A DNA stretch of 49,181 nt from an uncultured bacterium (GTDB lineage Bacteria > Cyanobacteriota > Vampirovibrionia > Obscuribacterales > Obscuribacteraceae): the NCBI GenBank assembly GCA_903835185.1, contig CAILLX010000175.1:1-49181 (forward strand). The letters run 5' to 3'. Numbering within the stretch: the stretch's first letter is position 1; every line of letters starts with the position of its first letter. Of the stretch, positions 6,963-15,127 are shown one piece after another. A program made the position numbers and the translations under genes. Under the pieces are notes generated by a model, which did not search any database, had not been told where the DNA came from, and saw only the letters and a list, made by a program, of their open reading frames with translations.

Positions 6963-8318
6963 TTATCTCAGCGCCATTACACTCATCATTGCTGCCTTGA
7001 GAGCTATTTCTAAGCGCTTAAACAGTTCCTCTAATTCCTGGTCTGTGATTGTAAATGGTGGTGCCACCATTATGTGGTCTCCGTTAATGCCGTCTATGGA
7101 GCCGGAGCCAGGATAGACGAGCAGTCCAACTTTGGCTGCTTCGGCTCTGACCAGTTGTGAGACTCTAGGCTCAGGTGCAAACGGTTGTTTTGTCTGCCTG
7201 TCGGCAACCAACTCGATGCCTGCCATAAAGCCGCGTCCGCGCACGTCTCCGACTATCTCAAATTTGAAAAGCTGCTTGAGAGCGGCAAAAAATTCAGATT
7301 CTCTTGAAGCTACGCGGGCAACAAGTCCGTGCTGCTTGAGATAATCAATGGCAGCCACACCGGCAGCACAAGAGACAGGATGTCCACTGTAAGTAAAGCC
7401 GTGTTCGAAAATACCGCTGTTATTCTCAAAGGACTCGACCACTTGCGGTGATGCCAGCACTGCCCCTAGTGGCAGGTAGCCTGCTGACAAACCTTTGCCC
7501 AGACAGATTATGTCAGGGACAACGCCCCAGAGATCCAATCCGAAGTTAGATCCGAGGCGGCCAAGACCTGTCATCACTTCATCAGCAATCAGGAGGACAC
7601 CGTATTTGGTGCAAATTTGCCTGATGCGCTCCCAGTACCCGTCTCCAGGCGCTGCTGCACCGATCGCTGCTCCGACTACTGGCTCGCCAATAAACGCCAT
7701 GACTTTGTCTGGTCCGGCAGCAAGGATTGCCGATTCAAGCTCATCGGCAGCTTTGAGTGTGCACTCTGCTTTATTGCAAACGCCTTGTGTGCGGCATGTG
7801 CAGCGGTACGGATAAACAGCGCTTATCTGTGGCTGTGCCCTGAGTAGTGGCAGATATAGCTTGCGGCGTGCCGGATGACCGGTAGCAGAGAGCGCTCCTG
7901 CCGTGCTGCCGTGATAGCTGCTCTTGCGTGAAATGACTGTGTCACGATTGTTGTCACCACGTTCGACAAAATGTGCTCGCGCCATCTTAAGCGCTGTTTC
8001 CACCGATTCCGAACCGCCGGAGGTGAAATAAACCCTGGCTCCAGTTTGTAACTGCTGCGGTGCCAGATCGACTATCAGCTTGGACAGATCGAGCGTAGCT
8101 TGCGAGACGAACTGAGAAGTGTGGGCGAAGGCAACTTGTGACAACTGTCTTGAGATGGCGTCGTTGATCTCGAGAATGCCGTGTCCGAGGTTGGCTACGA
8201 TAGCGCCGCTGCATCCATCGAGATAGCTGTTGCCTTCAGTGTCGTTTACCCAAACTCCTTTGGCCGAGCTAATTGTGGGATAGGAGCGCTTAAAATTGCG
8301 ATAAAAAAAGTTAGACAC
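6963..8318 (-). CDS. Class III pyridoxal-phosphate aminotransferase
   Basis: A 451-aa fold-type I aminotransferase. The PLP-phosphate loop SGGSESVETALKMAR is at 100-114, the pyridine-nitrogen Asp lies in ADEVMTGLGR (Asp246), and the Schiff-base lysine is in LGKGLSAGYLPLGA (Lys275). A Cys-rich insert (Tyr171 to Cys186, with four cysteines) sits between the two halves, a feature of a subgroup often labelled simply aspartate aminotransferase family protein; it could bind metal or form a disulfide. The amino donor (an omega-amino acid, diamine or similar) cannot be assigned. The start is GTG at 8318, with GGGGAG eight bases before. No pathway partner lies beside it, so it appears monocistronic. 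Confidence 0.88.
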   Translation of the reverse strand: MSNFFYRNFKRSYPTISSAKGVWVNDTEGNSYLDGCSGAIVANLGHGILEINDAISRQLSQVAFAHTSQFVSQATLDLSKLIVDLAPQQLQTGARVYFTSGGSESVETALKMARAHFVERGDNNRDTVISRKSSYHGSTAGALSATGHPARRKLYLPLLRAQPQISAVYPYRCTCRTQGVCNKAECTLKAADELESAILAAGPDKVMAFIGEPVVGAAIGAAAPGDGYWERIRQICTKYGVLLIADEVMTGLGRLGSNFGLDLWGVVPDIICLGKGLSAGYLPLGAVLASPQVVESFENNSGIFEHGFTYSGHPVSCAAGVAAIDYLKQHGLVARVASRESEFFAALKQLFKFEIVGDVRGRGFMAGIELVADRQTKQPFAPEPRVSQLVRAEAAKVGLLVYPGSGSIDGINGDHIMVAPPFTITDQELEELFKRLEIALKAAMMSVMALR

Positions 8319-8364
8319 AAGATGACTCCCCAGACTGAGTTCTAATGTGTAATTTAGACCCTAA

Positions 8365-8370
8365 TTATAG
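8365..8370 (-). promoter_or_regulatory. Possible -10 element for the aminotransferase gene
   Basis: A consensus TATAAT on the minus strand lies about 47 bases before the GTG start at 8318. No good -35 hexamer is found 16-18 bases upstream, so only the -10 is supported. Confidence 0.3.
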
Positions 8371-8506
8371 GCTGCTTAACAGTTAGCGGCGCCTTTGTCG
8401 CATTCTAGTAAGCTGGCTCTGGGCGCTACAGCGCTTTGTCTGAAATTTTTATATGTTTCTCAGCGAAGCCGAGCAGACCAGCTGAGGCGGAAACAGTAGC
8501 TGGCGC

Positions 8507-10048
8507 TCAGCCCTTAAGCTTATCTCCCCACTGTGTGAGCAGGGCGGACACCTGTTCGCGAAAAGTAGTCAAGGCTCGTGTCGCTGAAAGTGCGTCTTCG
8601 GCAGCACTCATGTCGCGCCTGGCAAAAGCCTCTGAACCAGCTTTGGACAAGTTGCTCAGGTCCCGCTCAATTGCAGTTGCAAGCAGGTCGCATGCTTGCG
8701 GTACTGTAAGCTCTTTGCTTTCAGACATTTGATTAGCTCCTTCTCCTGTTTGCGCGGAGATGTCTCCTTCTGCCTCCAGCGGCAGTGCAGGTGTGTTGTT
8801 ATCTGCTGGTTCAGTGCTTGGTTTAAGTGCTGTCTGCACAACTTCATCTACAGCTATCTCTGCAGACCAAGCAGTCGTATCTTCAGATGGAGTATCTGTA
8901 TCTCCAGGCAAGGCAGCTGTATCTTCAGATAAAGCTGCCTTGTCCTCAGCAGGAGCGGCAGTAGTCTCACCTTGATCAACTACTGCTGAACTTGCCTCTT
9001 GCGCTGCAGTCTCTGCATCTACGTGATTTCGAGCAGCTGTATCACCTCCGCTCTCTAGCTCTTGCTCTTTGGGGAATGTTTTCTCAGCAGATGAACTCTT
9101 GCTCTCGCTGCTGGCGGGCTGAGCAAGTTGTGCGTTATCCGCATTGCCTGGAGCTTGAGTAGTCCTGGCGTGTTGTTCTGTCGCTGATTTTGCTGCCTGC
9201 GCCCCACCGCTGTTTGACTCTTTGAGTAATTCTGGTACTGCTGGGGCAAAACTTAGAGCAGACACCTGTTCACGAGCTGCGTGGGCAACAACTTTATATT
9301 TGCCGCTCAGGCTCTGGTGCGGAACGGGCGGAGGTGGCTTATGAGCGGTCACATGCAGGTGGGACTTGTCATCATCTCCTTGCTCGCCTCTGGCAACTCT
9401 GATCAGAGCGCCAAATAGATCCTGGGCAATTTCATCAATGCGATAAAATGGCATCTCGATATCATCTATTGTCCAGATGATGTTTCCACCCTTAAGCGAT
9501 GCGATCAACTCTAAGTACGGCTTGAAATTGATCTGCGAGCTACTCAGGGCGATAATCTTTTCATTAGGAACGATAAAAGTCAGAATGCTGTCTTTTGTGC
9601 CTTTGACAATCAGACTCCAATCTTTAGTCGATACAGCGCCTCTAAATATCCAGGCTTTAAATCCGATGTCTGTCAATTTGTTCTTTTTAATTGTCTCTTG
9701 AAAAAATACTGGGCGTTCCCAGGCGATCTCCAATTTTGTCCCTTTTACGCATGGATTGAAGTTGTAGGCATAATCCACAAAATTGTCAAAAATTTTGTCA
9801 ATGCAGTCAGTGACGGACTCTTTTATAGCTAGCTCTTTGAAGTTGCCTGTGAGTTTTAGCGTACTCTGTCTCCCCAGCGCTTGCTGTGAGTCGTGCGCGA
9901 GTTTCTCAATCCAATTGCTGCTACTTTGCCCAGCTTTGCCCTGAAGCGACTCTAATAAGATGTCGCGATAAGACCGGTTGGAGCCCTGAGCGCCTTTTGG
10001 TGTAGGCTCATCTTTCTTCCGTCCACCTTTGTCTGATTTTCCGTGCAT
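8507..10048 (-). CDS. Large hypothetical protein with Ala/Glu-rich linker
   Basis: A 513-aa protein of three parts. Residues 1-30 are a charged Lys/Gly tail. Residues about 30-225 form a folded alpha/beta-looking region containing CIDKIFDNFVDYAYNF and a strand-rich segment to IVWTIDD-like residues and the helix IDEIAQDLFGALIRVARGEQ. A long low-complexity Pro/Ala/Glu/Ser/Thr region with imperfect ED(T/K)AALxxDT units follows at about 340-410. The last 70 residues are a helical domain (PQACDLLATAIERDLSNL). No signal peptide or membrane helix is seen, so it is probably cytosolic. No family is recognised. The start has only a weak SD. It is likely transcribed alone. Confidence 0.75.
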   Translation of the reverse strand: MHGKSDKGGRKKDEPTPKGAQGSNRSYRDILLESLQGKAGQSSSNWIEKLAHDSQQALGRQSTLKLTGNFKELAIKESVTDCIDKIFDNFVDYAYNFNPCVKGTKLEIAWERPVFFQETIKKNKLTDIGFKAWIFRGAVSTKDWSLIVKGTKDSILTFIVPNEKIIALSSSQINFKPYLELIASLKGGNIIWTIDDIEMPFYRIDEIAQDLFGALIRVARGEQGDDDKSHLHVTAHKPPPPVPHQSLSGKYKVVAHAAREQVSALSFAPAVPELLKESNSGGAQAAKSATEQHARTTQAPGNADNAQLAQPASSESKSSSAEKTFPKEQELESGGDTAARNHVDAETAAQEASSAVVDQGETTAAPAEDKAALSEDTAALPGDTDTPSEDTTAWSAEIAVDEVVQTALKPSTEPADNNTPALPLEAEGDISAQTGEGANQMSESKELTVPQACDLLATAIERDLSNLSKAGSEAFARRDMSAAEDALSATRALTTFREQVSALLTQWGDKLKG

Positions 10049-10146
10049 ATTGCCGACCCGCCAACGATTGTAATATCTATCTACCCAGCAGCTGAGTGAC
10101 TAAACTTAAAGAGAAAGAAAATGTACCTGGCAACTAATGATTGGTT

Positions 10147-11346
10147 TCAGTGCGTGCTGTTCTGATAACGAACAACGCATGCTACCCCGCCAGGGAAGCT
10201 GCCGCCGTTGGCTGTCTGGGTAGGGAGAAGTGATGAAAGCGACCAAACTCCAGGATTGTCAGCTATAAACTCCAGGTCGTATCTGTCGCCCGGTGCCAGA
10301 GTAATCGTGTCACGCTTTGGGAACACCTCGCTCTGGTCACTGCCATTGGTGGCAATAATCTCAAATCGATGTCCTGTGAGAAAAAGCGGACAAATTCGTT
10401 GAGTAACGTTTATGACCCTGAGCCTCACTCTATCACCTTCTCTAACTTCAATTGGAGCAATTGCTGGTGCACTCTTGCCGTTTAACGTAAAGAAGAATGT
10501 TGGTGGCACTGGCACTGCTTTGTCAGTCTGAGTTTTTGCTGCTGCACTTGCTAGCGGGCGCTCGAGTGTGGCTGCCGTCTTAAGTGCATTTTCTGTTTGA
10601 GCCGCAGTGTGTCCGTTCACTTCCCACTGCCCGATAATGAGCACATAGTCTTTAGAGTACGACTTCGCCGTGTTGCGTGGCTCGATGACTAGCGCTCCTG
10701 CCAGTCCTGAAAATATCTGATCGGCATGAATGACTTGAGGGTGATACCAGAATGTACCTACCCGCTCTGCGATGAATTGATAAGTGTAAGTGTCGCCTGG
10801 AGCCAATAACCCAGCTTGACGTCTGGGTAAACCGTTGATCTCCTTCTTGACCGGCAGTCCATGAAAGTAAAGACTGGTGGGTACTCTCAGTTGGTTGTGC
10901 AAGACAATTCTGACAGTGTCTCCTTGCTCAACCTTGATTACTGGTCCGGGGACCTGACTGTTATAAGTTAGTGCAGCTACAGTGATGCCAGGCAGAATCT
11001 CCCAATGTGACTCTTTTGCTACAAGGTGAAACTCCTTTAGTTGTGGGCTGGAGAGCTGGCTCGTCACATGCTCCATCTTGCTCCCTGCTTCCGACATCTC
11101 TTTCTTGATGTCGCTCATTAGTCCCTTCATATCTTGAAGCTCAGCCCTCTCCTTCACCTGCTCTTCTTCGAGACTGCCCATCTCGGAGAGGTCCGCAGCT
11201 CCAACCGGCAGCAGCCATGTTGCAATTAGAATGGCAACAAGCGGCAGAAAGAAGAGCGGGTGGCATCTTGCCTGAGTCATCCTGGCATGGTCGTTTCTGC
11301 TTTTCTGTTCTGTTAGGCTGAGATAATCAGAATTCCTGAAGTGCAT
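10147..11346 (-). CDS. Multicopper-oxidase-like exported protein with degenerate copper sites
   Basis: A 399-aa protein with a hydrophobic export segment at about 31-47 (HPLFFLPLVAILIATWLL) and a helical region at 55-100. Two cupredoxin domains follow: domain 1 about 110-225 with the hallmark GPVIKVEQGDTVRIVLHN, and domain 2 about 280-395. In active laccases, copper ligands lie in HWHG, WYHSH and a C-terminal HCHxxxH. Here they read YFHG (one His lost), WYHPQ (one His lost) and SLSSLLPTQT (all lost), so a normal trinuclear centre seems impossible. It may bind one metal, or serve as a structural or redox-sensor cupredoxin. ATG 11346 has GGAAAG ten bases upstream; a TTG at 11367 and an ATG at 11280 are alternatives. 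It follows the UspA gene by 24 bases, probably in one operon. Confidence 0.72.
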   Translation of the reverse strand: MHFRNSDYLSLTEQKSRNDHARMTQARCHPLFFLPLVAILIATWLLPVGAADLSEMGSLEEEQVKERAELQDMKGLMSDIKKEMSEAGSKMEHVTSQLSSPQLKEFHLVAKESHWEILPGITVAALTYNSQVPGPVIKVEQGDTVRIVLHNQLRVPTSLYFHGLPVKKEINGLPRRQAGLLAPGDTYTYQFIAERVGTFWYHPQVIHADQIFSGLAGALVIEPRNTAKSYSKDYVLIIGQWEVNGHTAAQTENALKTAATLERPLASAAAKTQTDKAVPVPPTFFFTLNGKSAPAIAPIEVREGDRVRLRVINVTQRICPLFLTGHRFEIIATNGSDQSEVFPKRDTITLAPGDRYDLEFIADNPGVWSLSSLLPTQTANGGSFPGGVACVVRYQNSTH

Positions 11347-11370
11347 CAATTCACAACTTTCCTGCAATGA

Positions 11371-12282
11371 TTAAAGGTCGGATGGCGAGTCGTGCGGGAG
11401 CTTAATTACAGCAGTGGAGCATGGTGCGTGCATGGCAATGCGGTGTGATACGCTGCCAAGCAGGAAGTGTTGCACTGCTGTTCTTCCTTGCGCCCCTGTA
11501 ACCACCAGGTCAGCTGGAAGAGTTTTAGCCAGATTAATTATTTCGGTAGCAGGATCTCCCTCTTTAATGACGCACTCAACCTGATTGCATCCTAGCTCCG
11601 AGAGGATACGTTTGCCGTCTGCGAGGAAAGTTTCTCCTTGCAGCAACAGATTGGACTCTACTAAGGATATATATTCAACTGGAGAGATAAGCTTCATAAC
11701 ATCAGCTACTGATACAACATGAATGAGCGTGATCTTAGTATCCGAGCTTTGTAGCTTAAACTGTTTGGCAGCCTGCTTAGTGGCGTAGTGCGATTGTGTC
11801 GAGCCATCGATGCACATGATGACATGCTTCGGTTGTGCCACCGTCTCGGCGCGTGGGCGCAAAATCAGAACTGTGGCAGGACCATGCTTCACAACTTTGC
11901 TTGACACACTGCCCAGGAAAAAACTTTCAACAGCAGAATGAGAACCTGGCGTTAGTGCAGTGAGCTCGAAATTCTCATCTCTGGCGACTGTCTCAATCAT
12001 AAGAGCTGCTGGACCGACGACAATCTCGGTGTGCACATGGGTGCAGTATGGCAACAGCTGGCTGGTGGCATCTGCAAAGACCACCTGTGCGCGTTTTTCC
12101 ACTTCATGCACCCAGTCTTCACTGAAGTCAGCTTGGATTTCCAAAACATTTTCATACGCAGGTAGCTCCTCCTTGACATATAGGAGCAAGACTTCTGCTT
12201 CTTCGAGTGAGAGGAGTGACGCAAGCTCATTGACAGTGGGCTTAACAGGATGAACAAGATCAATAGGCAACAATACTTTCAT
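11371..12282 (-). CDS. Universal stress protein, tandem UspA domains
   Basis: A 303-aa cytosolic protein made of two UspA domains, residues 1-145 and 150-300. The second has the complete ATP-binding signature G-x2-G-x9-G-(S/T) in GAQGRTAVQHFLLGSVSHR. The first has TPGSHSAVESFFLGSVSSK, where the first Gly is replaced, so domain 1 may bind nucleotide less well. Such proteins respond to starvation, oxidative or energy stress; the specific signal is unknown. The gene leads into the cupredoxin gene 24 bases downstream, suggesting a stress/export pair. No convincing SD precedes the ATG at 12282, but no other start fits the MKVLLPIDL beta-strand. Confidence 0.9.
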   Translation of the reverse strand: MKVLLPIDLVHPVKPTVNELASLLSLEEAEVLLLYVKEELPAYENVLEIQADFSEDWVHEVEKRAQVVFADATSQLLPYCTHVHTEIVVGPAALMIETVARDENFELTALTPGSHSAVESFFLGSVSSKVVKHGPATVLILRPRAETVAQPKHVIMCIDGSTQSHYATKQAAKQFKLQSSDTKITLIHVVSVADVMKLISPVEYISLVESNLLLQGETFLADGKRILSELGCNQVECVIKEGDPATEIINLAKTLPADLVVTGAQGRTAVQHFLLGSVSHRIAMHAPCSTAVIKLPHDSPSDL

Positions 12283-12463
12283 GTTGGCAAACCGGAAGTT
12301 CTAAGCAGGGACGATACGCGGTAATTGTATCCTGAAGCGCCAAACGATCAGACTATGATTTCTTTATGGTTGGTTGAATTTATGAGGAACGATTTTCTTT
12401 CCTGGGAATATAGTCAATAGGAGAGGTTCAGGCTATTTGTTACCAGGATATGGAAGAACAGTA

Positions 12464-13429
12464 ATGAAAGTGAATCGAGCTCTCATAATTTTTATAGCTG
12501 TCAATATGTCGGTAATTTCCATTCCCTGCGCGATGGGTGCACAGGGCGACTCCGGTGGCAGGACGCGGTTCTTAAAGGTGCCGCTGACTGGAGTAGTGAC
12601 AGAAAACGTTCCCAAGACGCCGGAGGAGGTCGGGCGGTACCTGATGCAGATGCGCAATATCCTCGACCGCTATCAGGAGCTTGTAGTGAATACCTTGCTT
12701 GGCACAAGCGGTACAAAGGTCAAGCCTAACGCTGTTGGAGCAGCCAGAGATCAGCTTGTTGCAATGATCCGCACAATCCATGCCATCACACCGCCGGCTC
12801 AACTCAAGGCACGACATGACCAGTTGGCGACCATGCTGGCAGAGGTTGATCGGATTCTTCAAAATCCCGGTGGCGCTTTCGGCAACGTTTTTGTTGCTCT
12901 AGAGCAGCTCGGGCCACTGGTCAACAGAGTGCGCGATACACTTGCTAGCTACCATGTTGGTGTGAAGAACTGTCTGTCGTATTACCACCTGGGTCCGGAA
13001 TACGATCCATTTGCAGGCAACCATGACCAGAGCACATCACGCTTGGGAGCTGCTTTTAACAATATGCAAACAAAAGTTCTGTCCGGACAGCAAGAAAGCG
13101 ACAACTTCTCGTCCGGCTCCTATCCAAGCATGACCGGCGAGAACCAGAATGCCAGACAGACACCATCAGGTGGATTGGGAGGTCTGGACTTGAGTGCGTT
13201 TGGGCTGGGCAATATTGATCCAAGCATGTTGCAGCAGTTTGGCAGTGTCATGTCAGGTGGACGGGGATCTTCCGGAGGGCTGGGAAGCCTTTTGCAAGGC
13301 GGACAGGGATCTTCCGGAGGGCTCGACAGTGGTCATTCAGGTGGAAGTTCTGAGGGCGGGAGCACACTGTTTGATTCGCAAGGACAGAACCAGGTCCAAC
13401 AGCTTATGCAACAGCTTCAGGGACAGTAG
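12464..13429 (+). CDS. Secreted hypothetical protein with Gly/Ser-rich tail
   Basis: A 321-aa protein with a classical signal peptide (KVNRALIIFIAVNMSVI, cleavage near AMGA-Q). A mature helical domain from about residue 55 to 190 (EEVGRYLMQMRNILDRYQEL onward) is followed by a low-complexity tail: Gly/Ser repeats around 255-300 with two 14-residue units, then a Gln-rich end QVQQLMQQLQGQ. It is probably periplasmic or surface-exposed, with the tail as a flexible linker. No family is recognised. The ATG at 12464 is chosen over an in-frame start at 12437 because GGAAGA lies seven bases before it and it begins the signal peptide directly. It is preceded by about 180 bases without a gene. Confidence 0.75.
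   Translation: MKVNRALIIFIAVNMSVISIPCAMGAQGDSGGRTRFLKVPLTGVVTENVPKTPEEVGRYLMQMRNILDRYQELVVNTLLGTSGTKVKPNAVGAARDQLVAMIRTIHAITPPAQLKARHDQLATMLAEVDRILQNPGGAFGNVFVALEQLGPLVNRVRDTLASYHVGVKNCLSYYHLGPEYDPFAGNHDQSTSRLGAAFNNMQTKVLSGQQESDNFSSGSYPSMTGENQNARQTPSGGLGGLDLSAFGLGNIDPSMLQQFGSVMSGGRGSSGGLGSLLQGGQGSSGGLDSGHSGGSSEGGSTLFDSQGQNQVQQLMQQLQGQ
13257..13323 (+). repeat. Tandem 42-bp coding repeat
   Basis: Two 25-base near-identical blocks (13257-13281 and 13299-13323) are spaced by a 42-base period, each containing ggatcttccggagggct. They encode GRGSSGGL and GQGSSGGL units in the tail of the secreted protein, consistent with recent slippage or duplication. Confidence 0.65.
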
Positions 13430-13482
13430 ATCGGAATACACATCCATGTTCGGATGTCGCACCATGGGCAATTGTTTGACAC

Positions 13483-13514
13483 GGGAGCGCCGGCTTCCAG
13501 CCGGCATTATGGCG
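13483..13514. repeat. Second copy of a dispersed intergenic repeat
   Basis: The block gggagcgccggcttccagcc plus ggcattatggcg contains the inverted pair gccggc/gccggc and resembles 4486-4510. It lies in the 215-bp gap between the secreted protein gene and purB; that gap has no other gene. Confidence 0.45.
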
Positions 13515-13603
13515 TACAGGGCCGAAGGCGGCAAGATGCTGGCGTTTCCGGAAAGTGCTGCTGTTCAAGATTCAGAGGCAGCAGTATTAAACAAGGTTCC
13601 CTA

Positions 13604-13609
13604 TATAAT
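13604..13609 (+). promoter_or_regulatory. Possible -10 element for purB
   Basis: A consensus TATAAT lies 35 bases before the purB start. The hexamer 17 bases upstream is not a good -35, so the site is only partly supported. Confidence 0.3.
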
Positions 13610-13644
13610 TAACTGTTCAATACCTCACCTGGGAGTCAGCAAAA

Positions 13645-14940
13645 TTGATTGACAGATATACGCGTCCCGAGATGGGGCAGGTATGGTCGGAAGAGTCCAA
13701 GTACAAGTCATGGTTGGATGTCGAGCTGGCGGTATGCAAGGCGCAAGCGCAGCTGGGACTCATTCCTGTCGAGGCTGCTGAGGTAATTCAAGCTAAGGCA
13801 AAGTTTCAAATTGAGCGTATAAGGGAGATTGAGGAGGAGGTCCTTCACGATGTAATTGCGTTCTTGACTAATGTAGGCGAGAATGTCGGTGAAGAGTCGC
13901 GATTTATCCATCTCGGGCTGACCAGTTCTGATGTTGTTGATACTGCTCTGGGGCTACAGCTAAAAAGAGCCAGCGTTCTTTTGAAAGAAGACCTCAAGCA
14001 GTTACATGATGCCATTCTCAAACAGGCACGCCAGCATAAGCATACTATTACAATAGGGCGTTCGCACGGCATCCATGCTGAGCCAACAACCTTTGGTTTT
14101 AAGATGGCAGTCTGGCTTGACGAAGTGCGCAGGCACCAGAGTCGTTTAGAAGATGCCACAAAAATGATTGCAGTAGGCAAGATTAGTGGTGCTGTCGGCA
14201 CTTTTGCCAATGTGTCTCCTGACGTTGAGCGCCTTGTCTGCAAAGATCTGGGCTTGACTGCGGCGCCTATTTCAACCCAGATTATCCAGCGTGATCACCA
14301 TGCACAGTTCATCTGGACGCTGTGTGTAATCGCTTCCAGTCTTGAGAAGTTTGCCACAGAGATTCGTCACTTGCAGAGGACAGATGTGCTGGAAGTAGAA
14401 GAGCCTTTCCGCAAGGGGCAGAAGGGATCTTCTGCCATGCCCCACAAACGCAACCCGATCGGCTGCGAAAACATCAGCGGCTTGGCACGAGTATTGAGAG
14501 GGAATGCTCTGGCTGCCCTCGAGAATATACCGCTCTGGCACGAACGCGACATTAGCCATAGCTCTGTAGAACGGATTATCTTTCCTGATTCGACAATCCT
14601 TGTCGACTACATGCTTAATCGTTTTACCAGAATTGTGACCGACCTGGTTGTGTATCCAGAAAACATGCAACGGAATATGGATCGCTTTGGTGGAGTGATT
14701 TATTCTCAAGCAGTCCTGCTTAAACTGGTTGAACACGGGATGTCTCGTGGTGATGCTTATAGTGTTGTGCAGGCAGCAGCGATGGCTGCCTGGAACCGGC
14801 AAGATGGTAATTTCAAAGAAAACTTAAAGAGAGACGAAGCAGTAAGAGGGCTGCTTTCTGCCGATGCGATTGAGGAGTGTTTCAATCCGCATTATTACTT
14901 GAAGAACATCGATCAGGTCTTTGATCGTCTTGGTGTATGA
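13645..14940 (+). CDS. purB: Adenylosuccinate lyase
   Basis: A 431-aa tetrameric lyase that removes fumarate from SAICAR and from adenylosuccinate in purine synthesis. It shows the superfamily blocks TSSDVVDTA, GRSHGIHAEPTTFG and the mobile catalytic loop GSSAMPHKRNPIGCEN, with the catalytic serine at residue 262-263. Length is typical. The start is TTG at 13645, with GGGAG nine bases before it and the usual MIDRYTRPEMG N terminus, which matches family members exactly; no ATG would keep this segment. The only neighbouring purine sequence is a 3' scar of purD just downstream. Confidence 0.97.
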   Translation: MIDRYTRPEMGQVWSEESKYKSWLDVELAVCKAQAQLGLIPVEAAEVIQAKAKFQIERIREIEEEVLHDVIAFLTNVGENVGEESRFIHLGLTSSDVVDTALGLQLKRASVLLKEDLKQLHDAILKQARQHKHTITIGRSHGIHAEPTTFGFKMAVWLDEVRRHQSRLEDATKMIAVGKISGAVGTFANVSPDVERLVCKDLGLTAAPISTQIIQRDHHAQFIWTLCVIASSLEKFATEIRHLQRTDVLEVEEPFRKGQKGSSAMPHKRNPIGCENISGLARVLRGNALAALENIPLWHERDISHSSVERIIFPDSTILVDYMLNRFTRIVTDLVVYPENMQRNMDRFGGVIYSQAVLLKLVEHGMSRGDAYSVVQAAAMAAWNRQDGNFKENLKRDEAVRGLLSADAIEECFNPHYYLKNIDQVFDRLGV

Positions 14941-15017
14941 AAGCAGATCAATGCTGACTGTACCGGGTGCTGTCAACTTCTTGCTTAACACTCAATGTTC
15001 TGTCTGGGACCCTTCTT

Positions 15018-15110
15018 GATGCTAAAGTAGCGGCTTATGAGCTTGCCAAAAAGATTGAATTTGAAGGCAAGTATTACTGCAGAGATATAGGCGATCGTGC
15101 GCTTGGTTGA
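15018..15110 (+). pseudogene. purD: 3' remnant of purD (phosphoribosylamine-glycine ligase)
   Basis: In the purB-GH57 gap one frame reads DAKVAAYELAKKIEFEGKYY and then CRDIGDRALG, followed by a stop. This is the C-terminal end of PurD, whose family ends with AY...I.F.G..YRRDIG.RAL. Everything upstream in this frame (from the stop at 14955) is unrelated, so about 31 codons remain of a normal 420-codon gene. The fragment cannot be functional. It lies beside purB, another purine gene, so a purB-purD order was probably present before deletion. The match is by recognition, not alignment. Confidence 0.65.
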
Positions 15111-15127
15111 GCGACCTCGGAGAGGCG

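Noticed and set aside
8860-8980. Imperfect repeated blocks within the 513-aa protein gene suggesting a CRISPR-like array.
   Set aside because: They are codon-phased Ala/Glu/Asp/Thr low-complexity units inside a coding frame, without constant repeats and spacers.
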